A stretch of DNA of 64,000 bases, taken from the NCBI RefSeq assembly GCF_014138435.1, contig NZ_JACJIM010000002.1:1-64000 (forward strand), read 5' to 3'. This document shows positions 60,007 to 64,000 of this stretch, in pieces (the first letter of the stretch is position 1; each line of letters begins with the position of its first letter). Both the position numbers and the translations under genes were made by a program. The DNA comes from Methylobacterium fujisawaense. GTDB lineage: Bacteria > Pseudomonadota > Alphaproteobacteria > Rhizobiales > Beijerinckiaceae. Below the pieces are notes generated by a model. That model was not told where the DNA came from. It saw only the letters and a program-made list of their open reading frames with translations, and ran no database searches.

Positions 60007-60413
60007 CAGACGCGCCAGGCCACGCGGGCCGGCCAGGGGCCGAGCGCGAGGCCGGCGGGGCTCTTCACCGCCCAGCCCAGAGGGCAGCGGATCGCGCAGG
60101 CCGGCCCGACGCGCGGGTGCGCGACGAGGCCGACATCGCCGGTGCGCGGGGATTCGGTGGTCGCGAAGCCGGCTTCCGTCATCAGTGCGCGTACCACGGT
60201 CTCGAAGCCGCCGCGGCGGCGGACCGTCCGCCGGGCGCCCAGCGCCGTGCGGTAGTGCCCGCGCAGGCGCGCGGCCGGATCGACGCCGCGGCGGACGCGG
60301 CACCAGTCGGCCATCACCAGCGAACAGTCGCAGGTGCCCCAGACGAAGTCGGCCCGGGCCGCAGCGCGCAGGAAGGCGCTCAGCTGTTGGTCTCCGGGAT
60401 CTCGGGATTCCAT
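60006..60413 (-). CDS. Phage cell-wall peptidase-like (NlpC/P60-type) tail protein
   Basis: This 135-residue protein opens with AAARADFVWGTCDCSLVMAD, where the Cys in CDC followed by LVMADW matches the catalytic-Cys region of NlpC/P60-like tail peptidases (DUF6950 type). The His partner could lie in LVAHPRVG. It probably helps the tail penetrate peptidoglycan. It overlaps the preceding gene by 34 bp and the next by 1 bp. Confidence 0.72.
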   Translation of the reverse strand: MESRDPGDQQLSAFLRAAARADFVWGTCDCSLVMADWCRVRRGVDPAARLRGHYRTALGARRTVRRRGGFETVVRALMTEAGFATTESPRTGDVGLVAHPRVGPACAIRCPLGWAVKSPAGLALGPWPARVAWRV

Positions 60414-60967
60414 GGCCGTCTCCGGTTGATCATCTGGGCGATGTCGAACAGGCCGGCATCGCCGGGATGGCGGCGCTGCTGGTCGGCGTCGGTCAGGTTG
60501 CCGAAGGGCGGCAGGCCCCGGCGGGAGAACCGGGTCTCGGCGGTGAGCTGGGCGGTCCAGGCGTCCGGCCCGGCCGCCGTGTGGGTCAGCCGGTCCATCA
60601 CGCCGCGGTAGAGCGTGTACAGGCCGCCCAGCGGCGCGAGGTCGGCGCCGTAGAGCTGGAGGTAGACCCGGCAGTCGCGGCCCTTCACCGCGGTCCGGGC
60701 GTCGATCACGTCGCGGGCGATCTCCGGCCCGACGCCGGCGAGGGTGAAGGTCACTACCGGGGCGATGCCGCCGACCGCGCTCTCGATGTCCGAGACCGAT
60801 CCCAGCCCGCCCAGGCCCTGCCAGTCGTGGCCGCCGGCCCGGAGCGTGCCGAACCCGGCATGGACCCGCTGCGGGGCGTCGCGGAAGTCGAAGAAGGCCA
60901 GGACCTCGGCGGTGATGGTCTCGCCGGCGAGCGCCGCCAAGGCGGCGGCGTCGAAGATCCCCATCAC
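60380..60967 (-). CDS. Phage tail distal protein
   Basis: This 195-residue beta-rich protein (LAFFDFRDAPQRVHAGFGTL, then RVYLQLYGADLAPLGGLYTL) ends with DAGLFDIAQMINRRRPW, a C-terminal motif seen in small tail-tip proteins preceding the NlpC-like gene. The position between tape measure and peptidase matches DUF2163-like proteins of RcGTA and related tails. The family assignment is tentative. Confidence 0.65.
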   Translation of the reverse strand: MMGIFDAAALAALAGETITAEVLAFFDFRDAPQRVHAGFGTLRAGGHDWQGLGGLGSVSDIESAVGGIAPVVTFTLAGVGPEIARDVIDARTAVKGRDCRVYLQLYGADLAPLGGLYTLYRGVMDRLTHTAAGPDAWTAQLTAETRFSRRGLPPFGNLTDADQQRRHPGDAGLFDIAQMINRRRPWNPEIPETNS

Positions 60968-61120
60968 GCCACCCGAAGATCAGGCTGAGATATCGGCGCC
61001 GTCCAAGTCGCATAACTCGCCGAACCGCCAGCATCGCCATGCGGCGTTCGGGCCGACGATCTGTCATGATGTTGCGCGGATCCTGGGGACAGGATGCCGC
61101 TAGACTGACGATGGGAAGCC

Positions 61121-61516
61121 ATGCGCCACATTATACTATCAGCGGTTGCCGGCATGTCTTTGTGCGCCTGTGCCAAGGCGCCGGATTCCATCGGCGCGGC
61201 GGCCGTCGATGAGACACGGTTCTCGGCCGCGTCCTGCCGCCAGCTCGCCGAATCGCACGCGCAGGTCACCGCGCAGCTCTTGGAGGCGTCGAACGCGCAG
61301 AGCGCGATTCGCCAGACGGATACGGCCGGCGTGCTCCTGACCGGGATCCCGCTCGGATCGCTGACCAACGACGATCTCGAACCCCGCATCGCGGCGCTGA
61401 AAGGCGAGCGGGACGCCCTCGCGCGCGCGGATCGCGCACCGGTGTTCCTGACGCCGGGCGCGGGGGTCAGCCGGCCCGCGGGTAACGCCGCTGGCCCTCG
61501 GCGACGATGCCGTTGA
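61121..61516 (+). CDS. Predicted lipoprotein inserted in the tail module
   Basis: This 131-residue protein has a lipoprotein-type leader (ILSAVAGMSLCACAKAPDSI; lipobox LCAC). ASCRQLAESHAQVTAQLLEA and VLLTGIPLGSLTND match small alphaproteobacterial lipoproteins that I recall from chromosomes and prophages. It is the only forward gene in the tail operon, and its last 50 bp overlap the tape-measure 3' end antisense. The tail after residue 115 is probably not conserved. This layout is typical of a moron (lysogenic conversion) gene. Confidence 0.68.
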   Translation: MRHIILSAVAGMSLCACAKAPDSIGAAAVDETRFSAASCRQLAESHAQVTAQLLEASNAQSAIRQTDTAGVLLTGIPLGSLTNDDLEPRIAALKGERDALARADRAPVFLTPGAGVSRPAGNAAGPRRRCR

Positions 61517-63719
61517 TGTTCCGGCGGAACTGCTGATCGCGCTGCGCCAGCGCCGCGAGCATCTGCTGCGGCGTCACCCCCTGGGCGGAGGTGATCGAGA
61601 TGGTGTCGCCGCCGATCGAGACCTGCGGGCCGCCGCCCGCGCCGCCGCCCGCGATCGGCACGATCCGGCCATCCGCATTCGGCACGAACAGCTCGCGCCC
61701 CATCTCGCCGACGGTGACCGGCTGCCCGGCGGCCACCGGTCCGCCATTGGCCCGGAACAGGCTGCCGAACAGTCCGGCGAGGCCGCCGCCCTCCCCGGCA
61801 CCGCTCCGCACCGCGCCGCCGAACAGGCTTCCGAAGAGACCGCCGCTCGCGTTCGGCCCGGCGCTCGCCAGCGGCGCCGTGCCGAGCAGGCCGGCGAGCG
61901 GCCCGGTGCCGGTCAGGAGGCCGCTGAGCACCGACCGCTCCAGCTGCTTGGTGAGGTCGGTCAGCACCGAGCCGAACGACTTGCCGTTGACGATCGCCTC
62001 GGCGAGCCCGTCGGAGGCCGCCTGCGCGAAGAACCGGGCCGCCTCGGCGCTCTGGCGCAGGGCCTGCTGCGCGTTCTCGGTGGCGTCCCGGTAGCGCTGC
62101 ATCGCCTCGGCGGCCGACAGGACCCGGGCGCGCTCGTCCGCGTCCAGGGCCGGATCCGCGCGCTTGCCGCGCTGCGCATCCTCCCGGGCCGAAGCCTCGG
62201 CCTTGGCCAGCGCCACCGCCCGTTCCCGCTCGACATTGGTCTTGCCGACGGTCTCCAGCTCGGCCTTCGCCGTGTCGCGGGCCTTGTCCAGCTGCTTGAT
62301 CAGGGTCTCGACCGCGTCGAGGCTCTCGCCCTCGGACCCGCCGCCCCGGCCCCTCGGCACGTGCAGCGACGGCAGGACGGCCGAGCGGTCTGGGCCCTTG
62401 GGGCGGACCCGGACGGTCAGGGGCGCCGGCGGCCCCTGCTGCTCCGGATCGACGAGCCCGGTCGCGCGCCCGACCTCCTGGAAGAAGGTGAGCGGGTTGC
62501 CGGCGGTGAGGATCTTGCCGATCCCGGGGATGGAACCGACGAGGTCGCGCACCTTGCCGACCACGCCGCTCACCGTCTGGTAGAGGTTGGCGGCGACCTG
62601 CACGACGCGGGCGATCACGCTCTCGACGCTGAGGAAGGCCTGGTAGGTGTCGAGCACCGCGTTCGAGATGTCGCGCTGGATCGGCGCCAGGGCCGTGGCG
62701 AAGGTGTCGGCGATGTCCTTCGCCTTGGCGTCGAGCGCCCGGGCCCGCTCGACCTCGTCCTCGCCGACGATGCGCACGCCCGCCACGGTGGTCGCCGTGC
62801 TGGCGAGCGTCTCCCGCAGCTGGCCGGTCAGGTCGACGCCGCTGCGCAGCTGACGCTCGAAATCCGGGCCGAAGAAGTGGCCGGCGAGGTCGAAGGCCGC
62901 GAGGTCGCGCTGGTCGGCCCGGAGCTTGTCGATCAGGTCGAGCACGACCTTGATCTTGGCCTCCTGCGTGTCGGCGGCGTCGAACGACGCCTTGTCGGCG
63001 GCCGCGAGGTTGCCGGCGCGGACGTTCTGGGTCAGGCGCGCGTCGATCGCCGCGCTGTTCGCGCCGTCCCGGCCCTCGCCGATCCGGACCTCGCTCGCCG
63101 CCCGGGCGTGCTGGAGCGCGGCGGTGACCTGCTCGACCGTCAGGCCGAACTTCTCCGCATCGAGGGTGGCGCGCTGGAAGAAACCGGCGCCGACCCCGGC
63201 CTTCTCGGCCTCGCGGCCGATCCGGACGAAATCCGCGATATGCGCGCGCGCCGCCTCGATCGAGGCCGCCACGCTGTCGAACACGAGCTTGGCGGCCTCG
63301 AAGCCGAGGAACGCCGCCAGCAGGGTGTTGAGCGATGGGATCTGCGCGGCCACGCCCGCGATGGTCGAGGTGGTGGCCGACAGGCCGGTGCGCACGGCCG
63401 CGCCGGCGGTGTTCGAGCCGACGGCCGCGCCCGTAAAGGCGCGGACGACGCCCTCCAGGGTGGCCTTGTCGGCGGTGGCCGCGTTGGCGGTGGCGGACGC
63501 GATCGAGCGCACGTCCTGGCCGATAGCGGCCGCCGCCCGCTGGGCGTTGTTGGCGAGGCCCTGGAGCGAGGCGCCGAAGGTGTTGCTGTTGGCCGCGCCG
63601 CCCGACATGGCGACACCGATCGTCGCCATGTTGCCGACGATCTGCGACGCCAGCGTCGCCATCGCGCCCTGGGCACGGGAGGTGTCGGCCGCGAACGAGA
63701 TGACGAGCGGTTCGGCCAT
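61467..63719 (-). CDS. Phage tail tape measure protein
   Basis: This 750-residue tape measure determines tail length and helps DNA ejection. The N-terminal region is Ala/Ser-rich and helical (FAADTSRAQGAMATLASQIV), with hydrophobic segments (SLNTLLAAFLGFEAAKLVFD). Long coiled-coil stretches run through the middle (AELETVGKTNVERERAVALA). The C-terminal Gly-rich part has the signature FGSLFRANGGPVAAGQPVTV followed by GEMGRELFVP. Length suggests a siphovirus-like tail of roughly 110 nm if 1.5 angstrom per residue applies. It is complete at both ends. Confidence 0.85.
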   Translation of the reverse strand: MAEPLVISFAADTSRAQGAMATLASQIVGNMATIGVAMSGGAANSNTFGASLQGLANNAQRAAAAIGQDVRSIASATANAATADKATLEGVVRAFTGAAVGSNTAGAAVRTGLSATTSTIAGVAAQIPSLNTLLAAFLGFEAAKLVFDSVAASIEAARAHIADFVRIGREAEKAGVGAGFFQRATLDAEKFGLTVEQVTAALQHARAASEVRIGEGRDGANSAAIDARLTQNVRAGNLAAADKASFDAADTQEAKIKVVLDLIDKLRADQRDLAAFDLAGHFFGPDFERQLRSGVDLTGQLRETLASTATTVAGVRIVGEDEVERARALDAKAKDIADTFATALAPIQRDISNAVLDTYQAFLSVESVIARVVQVAANLYQTVSGVVGKVRDLVGSIPGIGKILTAGNPLTFFQEVGRATGLVDPEQQGPPAPLTVRVRPKGPDRSAVLPSLHVPRGRGGGSEGESLDAVETLIKQLDKARDTAKAELETVGKTNVERERAVALAKAEASAREDAQRGKRADPALDADERARVLSAAEAMQRYRDATENAQQALRQSAEAARFFAQAASDGLAEAIVNGKSFGSVLTDLTKQLERSVLSGLLTGTGPLAGLLGTAPLASAGPNASGGLFGSLFGGAVRSGAGEGGGLAGLFGSLFRANGGPVAAGQPVTVGEMGRELFVPNADGRIVPIAGGGAGGGPQVSIGGDTISITSAQGVTPQQMLAALAQRDQQFRRNINGIVAEGQRRYPRAG

Positions 63720-64000
63720 GGGGCGTCTCCGGGGCGCGGCGTCAGCGGTTCAGGACGGATCGGGACAGACTGCGTCACGCCCTTGGGCGACGCGGCTGTG
63801 GTCAGGTGCTTGCCATCGCTGCGTTGCCGGGAGGTCTGCTGTGGGTGGATTTCTGCCCGTCCGCTTCCGCTCAAACATAAGGCGGAAGCGGACCTTCGAG
63901 AGCGCGCGTTATCCGCGCCGTGCGAGCGCCTGCCCAATACCGAACAACAGCATCTCGGATATGCGATGCAGATCGAAGTGGCCGCCCCTTTCAAGCGCCG
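63720..64000. other. Upstream of the tape measure gene, no gene seen
   Basis: The last 280 bp hold no supported frame. Tail chaperone genes normally lie directly before a tape measure but are not seen here, so the tail operon may start at 63719 or the prophage may be rearranged just beyond the window. Confidence 0.4.

Overview
The window is high-GC alphaproteobacterial DNA, most likely from Methylobacterium or a close relative (Methylobacteriaceae). The evidence is a lanthanide-type PQQ alcohol dehydrogenase with its periplasmic accessory genes, a class III polyhydroxyalkanoate (PHA) synthase pair, FUSC/DUF1656 efflux genes, CheB-CheR fusions, and Rhizobiales-type palindromic intergenic repeats. 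The genus call is inference from gene content. No rRNA and no intact tRNA gene was seen.

Layout. (1) 0.4-12 kb: a LysR regulator and a DUF2252 protein, then a forward operon with a ThDP-dependent decarboxylase/acetolactate synthase-like enzyme, iron alcohol dehydrogenase, PhaE, PhaC, a CoA-transferase and a succinate-semialdehyde dehydrogenase. It ends at a perfect 12-bp hairpin. Read together, the genes fit 2-oxoglutarate to succinate semialdehyde to 4-hydroxybutyrate to 4-hydroxybutyryl-CoA to poly(4-hydroxybutyrate), with a drain to succinate. (2) 12-16 kb: a small secreted protein, then an HlyD/DUF1656/FUSC efflux operon headed by a MarR regulator. (3) 16.4-26.8 kb: an alcohol-oxidation locus with a NarL-type response regulator, an ExaF-like quinoprotein, a substrate-binding-protein-like accessory and cytochrome c on the minus strand. 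Divergent from these are an ABC-type binding protein, a YVTN beta-propeller, a NosR-like flavin/iron-sulfur membrane protein and an ApbE flavin transferase. (4) 26.9-41.8 kb: mostly core genes: a serine hydrolase, M20 peptidase, glmS, glmU, rpoN, a Crp/Fnr regulator, a periplasmic glucan biosynthesis protein, SCO copper chaperone, a GGDEF/EAL protein and an XRE regulator.

(5) 42-52.5 kb is an accessory zone. It starts near a 45-nt 3' fragment of a tRNA-Pro(GGG) gene at 43054-43098, whose orientation places a mobile element on its right. The zone carries a CheB-CheR-PAS protein, many small unknown genes, a decayed umuDC pair, an AT-rich methyltransferase and small secreted or membrane proteins. 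(6) 52.5-63.7 kb is a minus-strand prophage tail and lysis module: tape measure, tail-tip proteins, tail fibre, GH19-type endolysin and holin, with one forward lipoprotein gene inserted. No integrase, capsid, portal or terminase gene is in the window, so the element is either incomplete or continues past position 64000.

Dispersed palindromic repeats occur in several intergenic gaps. One 191-bp element has two same-length copies, one inside the PHA operon and one just before the NosR-like gene.
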